A stretch of DNA of 64,000 nucleotides from Pseudarthrobacter sp. L1SW (GCF_020809045.1 NZ_CP078079.1:3658001-3722000), one strand, 5' to 3'. Shown: positions 7,597-17,335, numbered from the stretch's first letter. The notes: generated by a model from the letters alone, not told the origin. Program-made: numbers and translations.

Positions 7597-10239
7597 TCAG
7601 TCCTTCCGCCGGACCGAGAGCCCGGAGCCGGGTGCCCCCGTTAGGACATCCACGCTGCCCTCGGAGAGCTCCCCCAGGTCCGCCGCCGTGTCCACCAGCA
7701 CGGTGTCGCCGTCGCTGATCTCGCCGGCCAGGATGGCTTTCGCCAGGCGGTCGCCGATTTCGCGCTGCACGAGGCGGCGCAGCGGCCGGGCGCCGTAGGC
7801 GGGATCGTAACCGGAGAGCGCCAGCCATGCCTTGGCGCCCTCGGTGACTTCCAGGGTTAGCCGCCGCTCGTACAGCCGGCGCCCCAGCTCCGCCACGTGC
7901 AGCTCGACGATGTGCGCCAGCTCCTCGACGCTCAGGGCGTCGAACAGCACAACCTCATCCAGCCGGTTCAGGAACTCGGGCTTGAAGGAGGCGTTGACGG
8001 TGGCCATAACGGCGTTCCGCTTGGCTTCGGCGTCCAGCGACTGGTCCACCAGGAACTGGCTGCCCAGGTTGGAGGTCAGCACCAGGATCACGTTGCGGAA
8101 ATCCACCGTGCGGCCCTGGCCATCGGTAAGGCGGCCGTCGTCGAGCACCTGCAGGAGGATGTCGAACACCTCGGGGTGGGCCTTCTCCACCTCGTCCAGC
8201 AGCACCACGGAGTACGGACGACGGCGGACGGCTTCCGTCAGCTGGCCGCCCTCCTCGTAGCCCACGTAGCCCGGAGGCGCGCCCACGAGCCGGGCCACGG
8301 AGTGCTTCTCGCCGTACTCGGACATGTCGATCCGCACCATGGCGCGTTCGTCGTCGAACAGGAAGTCCGCGAGCGCCTTGGCCAGCTCCGTCTTGCCGAC
8401 GCCGGTGGGGCCCAGGAACAGGAACGAACCGGTGGGGCGGTTGGGGTCGCTGATCCCGGCACGCGCGCGCCGGACGGCATCGGAGACTGCAGTAACAGCC
8501 TTCGACTGGCCGATCAGCCGCTTCCCGAGCTCCTGCTCCATGTGCAGCAGCTTCTGGCTCTCGCCCTGCAGCATGCGGCCGGCGGGGATGCCGGTCCAGG
8601 CGGAAATGACCTCGGCGATATCCTCTGCCGTGACTTCCTCGGCCACCATCTGCGAGGACTTGTCCGTCACGGCGGCTTCCGCTTCGGCGGCGGCGTTCAG
8701 CTCGCGTTCCAGCGCGGGGATTTCCCCGTAGAGGATCCGTGATGCGGCCTCGAGGTCGCCCTCGCGCTGGGCCTTGTCCGCAGCGCTGCGCAGCTCATCC
8801 AGTTTCGCCTTCAGGTCACCCACCCGGTTGAGCCCCGCTTTCTCGGCCTCCCACCGGGCGTTCAGGGCAGAGAGCTCCTCTTCCTTGTCAGCCTTGTCCG
8901 CCCGGAGAGCCGCCAGCCGCTCCACTGAGGCCGGGTCCGATTCCCCGGTCAGGGCCAGCTCCTCCATGGTGAGCCGGTCCACCTGGCGCCGCAGCTGGTC
9001 GATCTCCTCCGGGGCGGAGTCGATCTCCATCCGGAGCCGTGAAGCGGCCTCGTCCACCAGGTCGATGGCCTTGTCCGGCAGCTGGCGGCCTGAGATGTAG
9101 CGGTTGGAGAGGGTTGCGGCCGCCACGAGGGCAGAGTCTGCGATGGACACCTTGTGGTGCGCCTCGTAGCGTTCCTTGAGGCCGCGGAGGATGCCGATGG
9201 TGTCCTCCACGCTGGGCTCGCCGACGTACACCTGCTGGAAGCGGCGTTCGAGGGCCGCGTCCTTCTCGATGTTTTCGCGGTATTCATCCAGGGTGGTGGC
9301 ACCGATCAGCCGCAGCTCGCCGCGGGCCAGCATGGGCTTGAGCATGTTTCCGGCGTCCATGGAGGAGTCACCGGTGGCGCCCGCCCCGACCACCGTGTGG
9401 ATTTCGTCAATGAAGGTGACGATCTGGCCCTCGGAGCCCTTGATTTCCTCGAGGACCGCCTTCAGCCGCTCCTCGAACTCGCCGCGGTACTTCGCGCCGG
9501 CAACCATGGAACCGAGGTCCAGGGAGATGAGCGTCTTGCCGCGCAGGCTTTCGGGGACGTCGCCCGCCACCATCCGCTGCGCCAGCCCTTCCACCACGGC
9601 AGTCTTGCCCACGCCCGGCTCGCCGATGAGCACCGGGTTGTTCTTGGTGCGGCGGGACAGGACCTGGACCACGCGCCGGATTTCGGAGTCCCGGCCGATC
9701 ACGGGATCCAGCTTGCCGGCACGGGCCATGGCAGTAAGGTCGGTGCCGTACTTCTCCAGTGCCTGGAAGGTGTTCTCCGGATCCTGGCTGTCCACCTTGC
9801 GGTCTCCGCGGACACCCGGCAGCGCGGCGAGGAGCGCCTCATGGGAGGCACCGGCGTCGCGCAGCAGGCGTGCTGCGGCGTCATTTCCGGCGGACAGGCC
9901 CAGCAGGAGGACCTCGGTGGACACGAAGGTGTCCCCCAGCCGGTCGGCTTCATTCTTGGCGTTCTGGATTGCCTGCAGGGCGGGGCGCGAAAGCTGGGCC
10001 TGCTGGCTGGAGCCGCCGGAGGTGGCCGGCAGCGCCTTGATGGCGCTGCTCGCCTGCACGCTGACGGAGTCCGGATCGGCGCCGGTGGCGCGCAGCAGGG
10101 CCACGGCCACCCCTTCGCGCTGGTCCATCAGCGCCTTGAGCAGGTGCGCGGGCTCCACCTGGGGGTTTCCCGCCGTGGAGGCGTTCATGGCCGCAGCCGA
10201 GAGAGCCTCCTGGCTCTTGGTGGTGAATTTGACGTCCAA
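7597..10239 (-). CDS. clpB: Chaperone disaggregase ClpB
   Basis: A Hsp100 AAA+ disaggregase of 880 residues that works with DnaK to resolubilise aggregated proteins. In order it has the Clp N-domain (1-150), a first nucleotide domain with Walker A GEPGVGKT and Walker B TFIDEIH, a long coiled-coil middle domain (about 400-530), and a second nucleotide domain with GPTGVGKT and [12 protein letters not shown]. Length and domain order are normal. The start is TTG 10239, supported by AAAGGAG 6 nt upstream. An HspR-type operator lies 31 bp upstream of the start. Confidence 0.97.
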   Translation of the reverse strand: MDVKFTTKSQEALSAAAMNASTAGNPQVEPAHLLKALMDQREGVAVALLRATGADPDSVSVQASSAIKALPATSGGSSQQAQLSRPALQAIQNAKNEADRLGDTFVSTEVLLLGLSAGNDAAARLLRDAGASHEALLAALPGVRGDRKVDSQDPENTFQALEKYGTDLTAMARAGKLDPVIGRDSEIRRVVQVLSRRTKNNPVLIGEPGVGKTAVVEGLAQRMVAGDVPESLRGKTLISLDLGSMVAGAKYRGEFEERLKAVLEEIKGSEGQIVTFIDEIHTVVGAGATGDSSMDAGNMLKPMLARGELRLIGATTLDEYRENIEKDAALERRFQQVYVGEPSVEDTIGILRGLKERYEAHHKVSIADSALVAAATLSNRYISGRQLPDKAIDLVDEAASRLRMEIDSAPEEIDQLRRQVDRLTMEELALTGESDPASVERLAALRADKADKEEELSALNARWEAEKAGLNRVGDLKAKLDELRSAADKAQREGDLEAASRILYGEIPALERELNAAAEAEAAVTDKSSQMVAEEVTAEDIAEVISAWTGIPAGRMLQGESQKLLHMEQELGKRLIGQSKAVTAVSDAVRRARAGISDPNRPTGSFLFLGPTGVGKTELAKALADFLFDDERAMVRIDMSEYGEKHSVARLVGAPPGYVGYEEGGQLTEAVRRRPYSVVLLDEVEKAHPEVFDILLQVLDDGRLTDGQGRTVDFRNVILVLTSNLGSQFLVDQSLDAEAKRNAVMATVNASFKPEFLNRLDEVVLFDALSVEELAHIVELHVAELGRRLYERRLTLEVTEGAKAWLALSGYDPAYGARPLRRLVQREIGDRLAKAILAGEISDGDTVLVDTAADLGELSEGSVDVLTGAPGSGLSVRRKD

Positions 10240-10269
10240 AGAGAGCTCCTTTCGGGGGGCAGATTTCCT

Positions 10270-10294
10270 AAGTTGAGTGTACTACGCTCAACTT
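10270..10294 (-). promoter_or_regulatory. HAIR-type HspR operator upstream of clpB
   Basis: A perfect 8-bp inverted repeat AAGTTGAG (10270-10277) and CTCAACTT (10287-10294) is separated by 9 nt. Read as TTGAGT-N7-GCTCAA it matches the HAIR consensus (CTTGAGT-N7-ACTCAAG) bound by the heat-shock repressor HspR of Streptomyces and Mycobacterium. It lies just upstream of the clpB ribosome-binding site, so clpB is predicted to be HspR-repressed. hspR itself is not in the window. Confidence 0.85.
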
Positions 10295-10476
10295 TGATTT
10301 GGGGACGCTTTACCGGAACTGTTTGCCTACAGCGAAACAGCCCTCGGGGCGCAATGGAAGAGGCAACCGGCCCTATCTGCCTCCACCACTCCTGTTCCCA
10401 TTCGCAGCCATGCGCTCTACTATCGGCCTGTGGCCGGGAGCAGCGTGCCGCCGGCGCAGTACAGAGGGGACAATCC

Positions 10477-10812
10477 ATGAAAAAGTTTGTTGTTCTTTAC
10501 TTCGCACAGCAGTCAGCCCAGGCCCAGATGGCGGAAAGTTCGCCCGAAGCCGCGCAGGAGGGGATGAAGGCCTGGATGGAATGGGCCGCGCGTGCCGGGG
10601 ACGGCATCGTGGACATGGGAAGCCCCTTGGGCGCCGGAACGGAAATCACTGCGACGGGGGCCACTGAAGCCAAGACGGGGGCGGCAGGCTACAGCATCCT
10701 CCAGGCTGACGATCTTGCCGGAGCCCAGGCGCTGCTGGACGGCCATCCCCACCTGATGATGCCCGGAGCCAGCATCCAGGTCTACGAAACCCTGGACCTG
10801 CCCGGCATGTAG
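10477..10812 (+). CDS. YCII/DGPF-related protein
   Basis: A 111-residue soluble protein with the small alpha/beta ferredoxin-like fold of YciI-related proteins (KKFVVLYFAQ at the start, YSILQADDLAGAQALLDGHPHL near the end). ATG 10477 has GAGGGGA 6 nt upstream. A weak promoter TTCCCA-N17-TACTAT (10395-10423) lies 50 bp ahead. Some family members sit next to ECF sigma factors, but no such gene is adjacent here. Function unknown. Confidence 0.72.
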   Translation: MKKFVVLYFAQQSAQAQMAESSPEAAQEGMKAWMEWAARAGDGIVDMGSPLGAGTEITATGATEAKTGAAGYSILQADDLAGAQALLDGHPHLMMPGASIQVYETLDLPGM

Positions 10813-10833
10813 GCGCTCCGCGCGGCTTTCCTC

Positions 10834-11883
10834 CTACAACGGGTAAACCGAAACCGCCGTCGCCTTCACCACGAAGTGCACCGGCAGGCCGGGGACCAGG
10901 CCGAGGTCCGCCGACGCCGCCGGAGTGATGTCCGCCGCGAGGCTTCCTGCCCTGACCCGGATGAAGTCGCCGTGCGGTTCGAGGTCCGTGATGGCCACCT
11001 CGAAGGAATTGCGCGGACTTCCGTGGGCGTCGGTGAGGAACACGGATACGGACGACGGCGGGAACACGGCCACGGCGGCCTGGCACGGCGGGATGGGGTC
11101 CTCGCTGTGGCCGGCAATGTGCTGTCCCCGGCCTGCCAGGACGCCATCCCCGGCATACGTTCCGGGAATGAAGTTGAGCCCGGCGAGCCCGGCTCCGAAG
11201 GCGCTGCGCGGCCGCTGCAGCACCTGCCGCGTGGGGCCCTCCTCGGCGATGCGCCCGTTTTCAAGGATGACCACCCTGTCCGCCAGCATCAGCGCGTCCA
11301 GGACGTCATGGGTAATGATAATGGCCGGCCGGTCCGCGAGGACGTGCTTGAGCAGCCGCCGGAGCAGCGGGGCCGAGTGGATATCCAGCGCGGCCATCGG
11401 TTCATCGAGGAGGAGGAGCCCTGGATCCGCGGCGAGCGCCCGGGCCACGGCAACGCGCTGCGCCTGCCCGCCGGAAAGCTCCGCGGGGCGGCGGGCTGCA
11501 AGGCCTGCAGCCTCCACTTCGGCCAGCCACTGCAGCGCCTTGGCCTTGGCCAGGCCCTTGGGGTTACCCGCGCTGCGTGGACCGAAGGCCACGTTGTCCA
11601 CCGCGGTGAGGTGCGGGAAGAGCAGCGGTTCCTGTGCGAGCAATGCCGTGCCGCGGAGGTGGGGCGGGACCCACTGGTTCCGGCCGTCCCCCACCTGAAA
11701 CAGGGCCCGGCCGTCCAGCTCGGCCCGTCCGCTGTCCGGCCGCAGCAGCCCCGCAATAATCGAGAACAGCGTCGACTTGCCCGCCCCGTTGGGCCCCATC
11801 ACTGCCACGGTTTCGGCAGGCCCCAGGGAGAAGGCGACGTCGAAACCGCGCTCCGCCACGGCTGCCTGGAACGAGAACGTCAC
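10834..11883 (-). CDS. modC: Molybdate ABC transporter ATPase ModC
   Basis: ATPase of the molybdate importer, 349 residues. It has Walker [10 protein letters not shown], signature LSGGQAQR, Walker [12 protein letters not shown] and a C-terminal TOBE/Mop-type domain (about 280-349) that usually senses oxyanion. The start is GTG 11883, which overlaps the modB stop by four bases (GTGA); the longer frame upstream only runs through modB. Last gene of the mod operon. Confidence 0.93.
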   Translation of the reverse strand: MTFSFQAAVAERGFDVAFSLGPAETVAVMGPNGAGKSTLFSIIAGLLRPDSGRAELDGRALFQVGDGRNQWVPPHLRGTALLAQEPLLFPHLTAVDNVAFGPRSAGNPKGLAKAKALQWLAEVEAAGLAARRPAELSGGQAQRVAVARALAADPGLLLLDEPMAALDIHSAPLLRRLLKHVLADRPAIIITHDVLDALMLADRVVILENGRIAEEGPTRQVLQRPRSAFGAGLAGLNFIPGTYAGDGVLAGRGQHIAGHSEDPIPPCQAAVAVFPPSSVSVFLTDAHGSPRNSFEVAITDLEPHGDFIRVRAGSLAADITPAASADLGLVPGLPVHFVVKATAVSVYPL

Positions 11884-12809
11884 GGCACGTCCCCGCCCGG
11901 TGCGGCAGCCGCCGTCGGCCGCTGTCCGGAAGCCTTGAGGCCGCGTGTCCTGCCCGCGGGGCGCCGGTAGGCGAGTGCCACCACGGCGACTGCCACGGCC
12001 ACCAGCACCAGGGAAAGCGCGACGGCGGCGTCCGGGTCGGTCTCTCGCTGCAGGTAGATTTCCAGCGGCAGCGTCCGGGTGACCCCCTGCAGGCTGCCCG
12101 CGAACGTGAGGGTGGCGCCGAATTCGCCCAGGCTCCTGGCAAAGGCGAGGACCGCCCCGGATGCCAGGCCCGGCAGGACGAGCGGCAGCGTGACGCGGCG
12201 GAAGACGGTTCCCGGCGATGCGCCGAGCGTCGCTGCCACGGCCTCGTACCTGTGTCCGCCGGTGCGCAGCGCACCCTCGAGGCTGACCACCAGGAACGGC
12301 AGTGCCACAAACGTCTGGGCCAGGACCACGGCCGTGGTGGAAAACGCGATCTGCAGACCCAGCACGTGAATCGCCCCGCCGAGGAGGCCCTGCCGTCCGA
12401 ATGTGTACAGGAGGGCGATGCCGCCCACCACGGGCGGCAGGACCAGCGGGAGCAGCACCAGCGAGCGCAGGAGCCCCAGCAGCGGAAGTGTGCCGCGGGC
12501 AAGGACCACGGCAAGCGGAACGCCCAGCACGATGCACAGGGCAGTACTCGCCGCCGAGGTCCGCAGGCTCAGGCCCAGCGCCGCAAGGGCGGACTCGGAC
12601 GTGACCAGCGGCAGGAAGTTGGCCCAGTTGACCCGCGCCACCATGGCCACAAGCGGCAGGACCACCACTGTGGCGGCCAGCACTGCCAGCGCGTACAGCC
12701 ACCGGGGAATGCCTGTGTACCTCTGGTGCCCGGTTCCCTTGTGCCGTTGGCCGGCCTGCCGCCCGCCCGGACGCCTGCCGGTCACGCGCTGCGCCTCATC
12801 TGCTGCCAT
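11880..12809 (-). CDS. modB: Molybdate ABC transporter permease ModB
   Basis: Inner-membrane permease of the molybdate importer, 309 residues. About 35 N-terminal residues are polar and basic, followed by six hydrophobic segments. The binding-protein-dependent transport motif is clear ([22 protein letters not shown]) and the C-terminal part includes [16 protein letters not shown], typical of ModB/CysT permeases. ATG 12809 overlaps the modA stop by one base. The C-terminal tail is longer and more basic than usual. Confidence 0.93.
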   Translation of the reverse strand: MAADEAQRVTGRRPGGRQAGQRHKGTGHQRYTGIPRWLYALAVLAATVVVLPLVAMVARVNWANFLPLVTSESALAALGLSLRTSAASTALCIVLGVPLAVVLARGTLPLLGLLRSLVLLPLVLPPVVGGIALLYTFGRQGLLGGAIHVLGLQIAFSTTAVVLAQTFVALPFLVVSLEGALRTGGHRYEAVAATLGASPGTVFRRVTLPLVLPGLASGAVLAFARSLGEFGATLTFAGSLQGVTRTLPLEIYLQRETDPDAAVALSLVLVAVAVAVVALAYRRPAGRTRGLKASGQRPTAAAAPGGDVP

Positions 12810-13621
12810 TAGCGGCCCGGCCCAAACCCGGCGGCAGCAAGGATTTCCCGGCCACCGGGGCCGGTCACCAGTTCCAGGAACTTTGCGGCGGCGGCCTTGT
12901 TCCGGCTGCCGGCCAACGTTGCGATCGGGTATGTGTTCACCGCTCCGGCGGCCTCCGGGAAGGGAATGTTTTCCACCTTGCCTCCGGCTGCCCGGACATC
13001 GGTGACATACACGAGTCCGGCGTCGGCTTCGCCGGAGGTCACTTTGCCCAGGACATCGGCCACGGAGTTTTCCTCGCTGACCGGACTGAGGTCCGTTCCC
13101 GTTTGCTGTTCGACGGCGGCCGCGGCGGCTCCGCAGGGCACCTGGCGGGCGCACATCACAAGTTTCGTACCGCTCCTGGCAAGGTCCGCGAAGGATCCGA
13201 TCCCTGCCGGGTTGCCTGCCGGAACTGCGATGGCCAGGGTGTTGGTGGCGAAGTCGCGCGGGTCGCCGTCCACCAGGCCCCCATCCTGCAGCTTGGCCAT
13301 GTTCCTGTCATCCGCCGAGGCGAACACGTCCGCAGGCGCACCCTGGCTGATCTGGGTGGCCAGGTCCGCTGAACCGGCAAAGCTGAGGGTCACGCTGGTT
13401 CCGGGGTTCTCCTTTCCGAACCGTTCAGCAAGCTCGGTGAAGCTGGTTTTTAGGGACGCCGCGGCGAAAACCGTCAGCGTTTCCTGGTCCGCTCCCTTGC
13501 CCGTTCCCTGAGTGGCGTTGCCGCCGGCGGTACTGTTGCCCGCGCCGCCGGCACAGGCGGCGAGCGGTGCCGCGAACAGGACTGCCGTAAGCAAGGCCAC
13601 GGCCCGCCGCGCCCGCGTCAC
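12809..13621 (-). CDS. modA: Molybdate-binding lipoprotein ModA
   Basis: Extracellular molybdate/tungstate-binding protein of 270 residues, lipid-anchored through a lipobox L20-A-A-C23. The mature part shows ModA features: [36 protein letters not shown] and DAGLVYVTD. The start is GTG 13621, overlapping the regulator gene by four bases. Two Cys (MCARQVPC) could form a disulfide in the second lobe. Confidence 0.94.
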   Translation of the reverse strand: MTRARRAVALLTAVLFAAPLAACAGGAGNSTAGGNATQGTGKGADQETLTVFAAASLKTSFTELAERFGKENPGTSVTLSFAGSADLATQISQGAPADVFASADDRNMAKLQDGGLVDGDPRDFATNTLAIAVPAGNPAGIGSFADLARSGTKLVMCARQVPCGAAAAAVEQQTGTDLSPVSEENSVADVLGKVTSGEADAGLVYVTDVRAAGGKVENIPFPEAAGAVNTYPIATLAGSRNKAAAAKFLELVTGPGGREILAAAGFGPGR

Positions 13622-14028
13622 GCGGCGCCCTTTCCCTGCGGGGTTTCGATGATGACCGTGGTGGCCTTGACCACGGCCGTGGCCACGGAGCCGAGTTCCA
13701 GCCCCAGTTCATTGACGGCCTCGCTGCTCATCAGGGACACCACGCGGAAGGGTCCGCACTGCAGTTCCACCTGGGCCATGACGCTGTCCGCCTTGATGCC
13801 GGTGACAAGTCCGACGAACCGGTTGCGGGCCGAACTGCCCGTGCGGTGCGGATCGTCCGGGAGCTGCGCCAGTTTCTGTGCGTGCCGCGCCAGTTCCAGG
13901 CCATCAACCGCGAGCCGGCCGGCGTTGTCCTTACGCGGCGTCAGGCTCCCGTTCTCCGTCCAGCGCCGCACGGTATCGTCACTGACACCCAGGAACCGGG
14001 CAGCTTCGGAGACGCGAATAAGACCCAT
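13618..14028 (-). CDS. HTH-TOBE molybdate-responsive regulator
   Basis: A 136-residue protein with an excisionase/MerR-like helix-turn-helix at the N-terminus (RVSEAARFLGVSDDTVRRWTE) and a Mop/TOBE domain in the second half (RNRFVGLVTGIKAD, ATAVVKATTVIIE). This architecture is found in small molybdopterin/molybdate-binding proteins encoded at the head of mod operons. It is probably the operon's molybdate sensor and repressor, playing the part of ModE. A palindrome and -10 element lie directly upstream of ATG 14028. Confidence 0.87.
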   Translation of the reverse strand: MGLIRVSEAARFLGVSDDTVRRWTENGSLTPRKDNAGRLAVDGLELARHAQKLAQLPDDPHRTGSSARNRFVGLVTGIKADSVMAQVELQCGPFRVVSLMSSEAVNELGLELGSVATAVVKATTVIIETPQGKGAA

Positions 14029-14034
14029 CCGGCC

Positions 14035-14055
14035 ATAATAGTCCGCATCTGCGGA
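14035..14055 (-). promoter_or_regulatory. Leaderless -10 and palindromic operator of the mod operon
   Basis: On the minus strand a TATTAT -10 (14035-14040) lies 6 nt from the ATG at 14028, the spacing expected when transcription starts at the A of the start codon. Just upstream is the perfect inverted repeat TCCGCA-TC-TGCGGA (14042-14055), overlapping the -35/-10 spacer. This is a good candidate site for autorepression by the HTH-TOBE protein. Confidence 0.6.
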
Positions 14056-14222
14056 TAACAGGGCACCGCAAAACCGCTTATCCGGAAACGCGTTCGCACC
14101 CTAAGCTTCAGCTTGCCGCGTGCGTTCCAGCCCAGTTACTTCCGGTTTCCCCAGCACGGACACCCGGAATTCCGCGCAGCAGCGGGCTGAGCGGACCCGC
14201 AACCGGGAAGCAACTGGGCTGC

Positions 14223-14261
14223 AAGGCACAGCCGGGACACGCAGTCGTGCGGCTGTGCCTT
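14223..14261. repeat. 12-bp-arm inverted repeat
   Basis: AAGGCACAGCCG (14223-14234) and CGGCTGTGCCTT (14250-14261) form a perfect 12-bp stem with a 15-nt loop. It lies in the 310-bp gap between the divergent mod operon and the SMI1-like gene, so it is not at the end of a visible gene. No T-run follows. It may be a remnant terminator, a regulatory hairpin or a dispersed repeat. Confidence 0.5.
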
Positions 14262-14326
14262 CCTTCGGCCCGTGTTCATGGAACGAAGTGCTGAAGCTTT
14301 TCGGTGCCCAGAGGAGGAAAGGTGGG

Positions 14327-14332
14327 TAGATT
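14327..14332 (+). promoter_or_regulatory. Leaderless-type -10 (TAGATT) of the SMI1-like gene
   Basis: TAGATT fits TANNNT and ends exactly 6 nt before ATG 14339, placing the transcription start at or next to the start codon. AGGAGG further upstream (about 14311) is too far from the ATG to be its ribosome-binding site. Confidence 0.5.
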
Positions 14333-14338
14333 CTCGGC

Positions 14339-15040
14339 ATGGGGATTCAGAAAGTGTGGACTGAAATTGTTGAGTGGCTGAGTGTTAACGCACCAGAAAC
14401 AGCCAGGACCATACGAGCCCCCGCGCCCGAAGCACTCATTCGCTCATTTGAAGAGGCAGCACCCAACGGGTGGCACAAAGACCTGTCGACTCTCTATCGG
14501 CTCTTCGACGGCGCCGAGCCGTCAACCGCAGGCTATGTCTTCCCGAACTATCGGCCGCTCCCACTGAAAGAAGCGGGGAAGACACAACAAATGTTGCTCG
14601 ACATCTGGGCGCGGGTTGGAGAGGAAGCAAATGCCGTGGACGAACGGGAGAAGAGGTCGCCTCTTTACTTGAATCTGCGCGCCGTCCACGAAGCTTACGG
14701 CGGTACTCTTGCGCCCACGCCCCATCAACCGTACGACCCGGCACGTGCTGCAGCTGAAGAAGCCGGCACCAGGGTTTCTATGTTCATCTCATCCTTCCTC
14801 CCGGTCGCAGACGACGGTTCCGGCGACTTCCTGTTCGTCGACCTCAGAAAAGGACGGCGGCACGGCTGCATAAGTGAATATTTCAAGGACGAGGCCGATT
14901 GGCGCCCGGCGATTTGGCCATCGCTTGAAGCTCTCTTGGCTGACACTCTGTTAAGCCTGCGGACTGGCCAACCTGCGCTGGCCTTCATACCCACAGTTGC
15001 AGAGGGCAAGCTCCGTTGGGGAATATCTCCGGGACGTTGA
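14339..15040 (+). CDS. SMI1/KNR4 (SUKH)-like protein with atypical codon use
   Basis: A 233-residue soluble protein. The N-terminal part resembles SMI1/KNR4 domains (LIRSFEEAAPNGWHKDLSTLYRLFDGAEPS; FLFVDLRKGRRHGCISEYFKDE; a late WPSLEALLADTL). Such SUKH proteins are often immunity proteins against secreted toxins, but no toxin gene is adjacent. Codons such as ATA, CGA, GTT and ATT are much commoner than in the neighbours and local G+C is lower, which suggests recent transfer. It probably stands alone, with its own -10. Confidence 0.7.
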   Translation: MGIQKVWTEIVEWLSVNAPETARTIRAPAPEALIRSFEEAAPNGWHKDLSTLYRLFDGAEPSTAGYVFPNYRPLPLKEAGKTQQMLLDIWARVGEEANAVDEREKRSPLYLNLRAVHEAYGGTLAPTPHQPYDPARAAAEEAGTRVSMFISSFLPVADDGSGDFLFVDLRKGRRHGCISEYFKDEADWRPAIWPSLEALLADTLLSLRTGQPALAFIPTVAEGKLRWGISPGR

Positions 15041-15165
15041 GGTTCTCCCGGCCGCGTGTTGCTGGCACAAGGTCTGGAATTCCGAATGATGGAACGACGG
15101 ACCCGAGCGGCGCTAGGATCTTTTCAGCAGGCGTCCGAAAGGTTCCGGGGCTCGGAAAGGATCAC

Positions 15166-16032
15166 TTGATATACATCGACCCGCCCCTCTGGCCTGCGCA
15201 CGGAACACACTTCTCGCACCTCATTTCCGACGACTCGCTGGCGGAACTGCATGCGTTTGCGGCTGCGGCCGGTATCCCCCAGCGGGCCTTTGACGGGGAC
15301 CACTACGACGTTCCGGAGCGCCGCTTTGATGACCTCGTGACAGCCGGCGCCGTTCCTGTGGAAGCCAGGATCCTGGTCCGAAAGCTGATCGCCAGCGGCC
15401 TGCGCATCCCGGCCCGGCAACGGAACAAATCGCTCAAGATGCCCCTGCTGAACCGCTGGAACTCGATCATGCCGGGCCATGACTCCCTGTTCCTTGACCT
15501 CCTGGACCGGTGGAGCGAGGACCACCGCCACTATCACGGCTGCACGCACCTGCTGGGAGTGCTCGAAGCCCTCGACCTCCTCACCGATCCCACCGACCCA
15601 CCGCGGACGGTCCTGTTGGCGGCCTGGTTCCACGACGCCGTCTACCGCGGCATAGCCGGCCAGGACGAGGAGGAGTCCGCCCGCCTCGCCGAGGAGCGGC
15701 TGCATGACGCCGGCCTTCCGGAGGCAGAGGCGGCCGAGGTGGCACGGCTTGTCCGGCTGACCGCCGATCACCGCCCCGAACAGGGGGACGACGACGGCGC
15801 CCTCCTCTGCGACGCCGACCTGTCCGTCCTCGGCGGGGACCCCGAGGAATATGCCAGGTACGTTGCCGCCGTCCGGAAGGATTACGCGCACATCGGCGAC
15901 GCCGACTTCGCGGCCGGGCGCGCCGCCGTCGTACGCCAACTGCTGGAACTGGAGCCGCTGTTCCACAGCGGCAGGGCACGGGAGCTGTGGCTGGCTGCCG
16001 CGCACCGCAACTTGAAGGGCGAGCTGGCGTGA
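15166..16032 (+). CDS. DUF4031 and HD-domain fusion protein
   Basis: A 288-residue protein with two parts. Residues 1-85 match DUF4031 (IYIDPPLWPAHGTHFSHLISDDSL, RAFDGDHYDVPERR). Residues 100-288 resemble predicted metal-dependent HD phosphohydrolases, with RHYHGCTHLLG, AAWFHDAVY, LTADH and CDADLSVLG as likely metal ligands. The DUF4031 N-terminus fixes the start at TTG 15166, preceded by GGAAAGG. A -10-like TAGGAT lies at 15114-15119. It overlaps the next gene by four bases. Substrate unknown; nucleotide-type substrates are typical for HD enzymes. Confidence 0.8.
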   Translation: MIYIDPPLWPAHGTHFSHLISDDSLAELHAFAAAAGIPQRAFDGDHYDVPERRFDDLVTAGAVPVEARILVRKLIASGLRIPARQRNKSLKMPLLNRWNSIMPGHDSLFLDLLDRWSEDHRHYHGCTHLLGVLEALDLLTDPTDPPRTVLLAAWFHDAVYRGIAGQDEEESARLAEERLHDAGLPEAEAAEVARLVRLTADHRPEQGDDDGALLCDADLSVLGGDPEEYARYVAAVRKDYAHIGDADFAAGRAAVVRQLLELEPLFHSGRARELWLAAAHRNLKGELA

Positions 16033-16838
16033 ACGCACCCACCTCCAATCCCCGCCACACGTTCACCGCAAGCGCCGCGCACCGGCAGCTGCCCTATGAG
16101 GTCCGGGTGGAATGGGGGCCCGACGGCGCCGGCACAGTAACGTCCGGCGCGGACCTCGCCGTGGTGGTTGACGTCCTGTCCTTCAGCACCTGCGTGAGCG
16201 TCGCCCTGGACCGGGGCGCCACGGTTTTCCCTTTTCCCTGGAAGGACACCGGCGCGGAGGACTTCGCCGCCCGCCACCGGGCTGTCCTGGCCGGGCCCCG
16301 CGACGGCGGCGGGCTCAGCCTCTCCCCCGCGAGCCTGCGGGCCGCCGATGCCCTGGATAGGGTGGTCCTGCCCTCCCCCAACGGTTCCGCGCTCTGCCAC
16401 GGACTTGCGCGCGCCGTTCCACTGGTGGCCACTGTGTGCCTCCGGAATGCCGCGGCCACTGCGGACTGGGTGACTGCCAACATGCCTGAGGATTCAGTGA
16501 TCGCAGTGGTTGCGGCCGGCGAACGCTGGCCGGACGGCACCCTCCGCCCGGCCGTGGAGGACCAGATAGGGGCAGGGGCGTTCATCGCGGGCCTTGTGGC
16601 AGCAGGCAAGGGCGGCTATGAGGCCGAAGACGGCAGGCACGGATACTCACCGGAGGCGGTGGCGGCCATGGCCGTCTTCGAGGCCGCAGAGCCGCGGCTC
16701 CGGGAGATCCTGCACGGCTGTTCCAGCGGCCGGGAGCTGACCGGCGGAGGCTACGCGGCCGACGTCGATATTGCCGCGGAGCTGGACGACAGCGACGCGG
16801 TGGCCATCCTGGTGGACGGGACGTTCAGCCCCCGCTGA
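16029..16838 (+). CDS. 2-phosphosulfolactate phosphatase-like protein (ComB family)
   Basis: A 269-residue protein of the ComB family, which in methanogens dephosphorylates 2-phosphosulfolactate during coenzyme M synthesis. Typical segments are VVVDVLSFSTCVSVAL, LPSPNGSALC and an acidic AAGERWPDGTLRPAVEDQIGAG. Actinobacteria do not make coenzyme M, so the true substrate is unknown. GTG 16029 overlaps the DUF4031-HD gene by four bases (GTGA). The coupling to a phosphohydrolase hints at a shared phosphate-ester pathway. Confidence 0.8.
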   Translation: MNAPTSNPRHTFTASAAHRQLPYEVRVEWGPDGAGTVTSGADLAVVVDVLSFSTCVSVALDRGATVFPFPWKDTGAEDFAARHRAVLAGPRDGGGLSLSPASLRAADALDRVVLPSPNGSALCHGLARAVPLVATVCLRNAAATADWVTANMPEDSVIAVVAAGERWPDGTLRPAVEDQIGAGAFIAGLVAAGKGGYEAEDGRHGYSPEAVAAMAVFEAAEPRLREILHGCSSGRELTGGGYAADVDIAAELDDSDAVAILVDGTFSPR

Positions 16839-16863
16839 CGTTGTCCCTGTTCCGCGCCGGCGC

Positions 16864-17265
16864 TTAGCGGTAGGCGGAAACGAACGGCTGGCTGGTGGGC
16901 ACGATCTGCTTGCCCAGCGGCATCAGGGACACCGGGATGAGCTTCAGGTTGGCGATGGCCAGCGGGATCCCGATGATGGTCATTGCCATGGCGAAGGCTG
17001 TGACCACGTGTCCGATGGCGATCCAGATGCCTGCCACCAGCAGCCAGATGACGTTGCCCAGCAGGGAGAACACCCCGGCGCCGCCGGGCTTGTCCACCAC
17101 CGTCCGGCCAAATGGCCAGAGCGTGTAGGCGGCAATCCGGAACGACGCGATGCCCCAGGGAATGGTAACGACCAGCAGGCAGCAGATGACCCCCGCGAAA
17201 AAATAACCCAGCGCGAGCCAGAAACCGCCGAAAACCAGCCAGATGATGTTGAGCAGTGCCTTCAT
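16864..17265 (-). CDS. YccF family inner-membrane protein
   Basis: A 133-residue membrane protein containing two related hydrophobic repeats, each starting near a N-x-I-W-L motif (LLNIIWLVFGGFWLALGYF and LLGNVIWLLVAGIWIAIGH) and ending in PWGIASFRIA or GIPLAIANLKL. This internal duplication is characteristic of the YccF domain. ATG 17265 is preceded by GGAGGG, unusually close to the start. Function unknown. Confidence 0.88.
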   Translation of the reverse strand: MKALLNIIWLVFGGFWLALGYFFAGVICCLLVVTIPWGIASFRIAAYTLWPFGRTVVDKPGGAGVFSLLGNVIWLLVAGIWIAIGHVVTAFAMAMTIIGIPLAIANLKLIPVSLMPLGKQIVPTSQPFVSAYR

Positions 17266-17335
17266 CCCTCCATTGTGCCCCGGGGACTGCGGCAGCGGGA
17301 TGGGGGCCCGCCCTGACGGGCCCCTGAATCCACTG

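Noticed and set aside
9154..10812. A 552-codon plus-strand frame over clpB running into the YciI-like gene.
   Set aside because: clpB is certain on the minus strand; only the last 112 codons (from 10477) of this frame are a real gene with its own ribosome-binding site.
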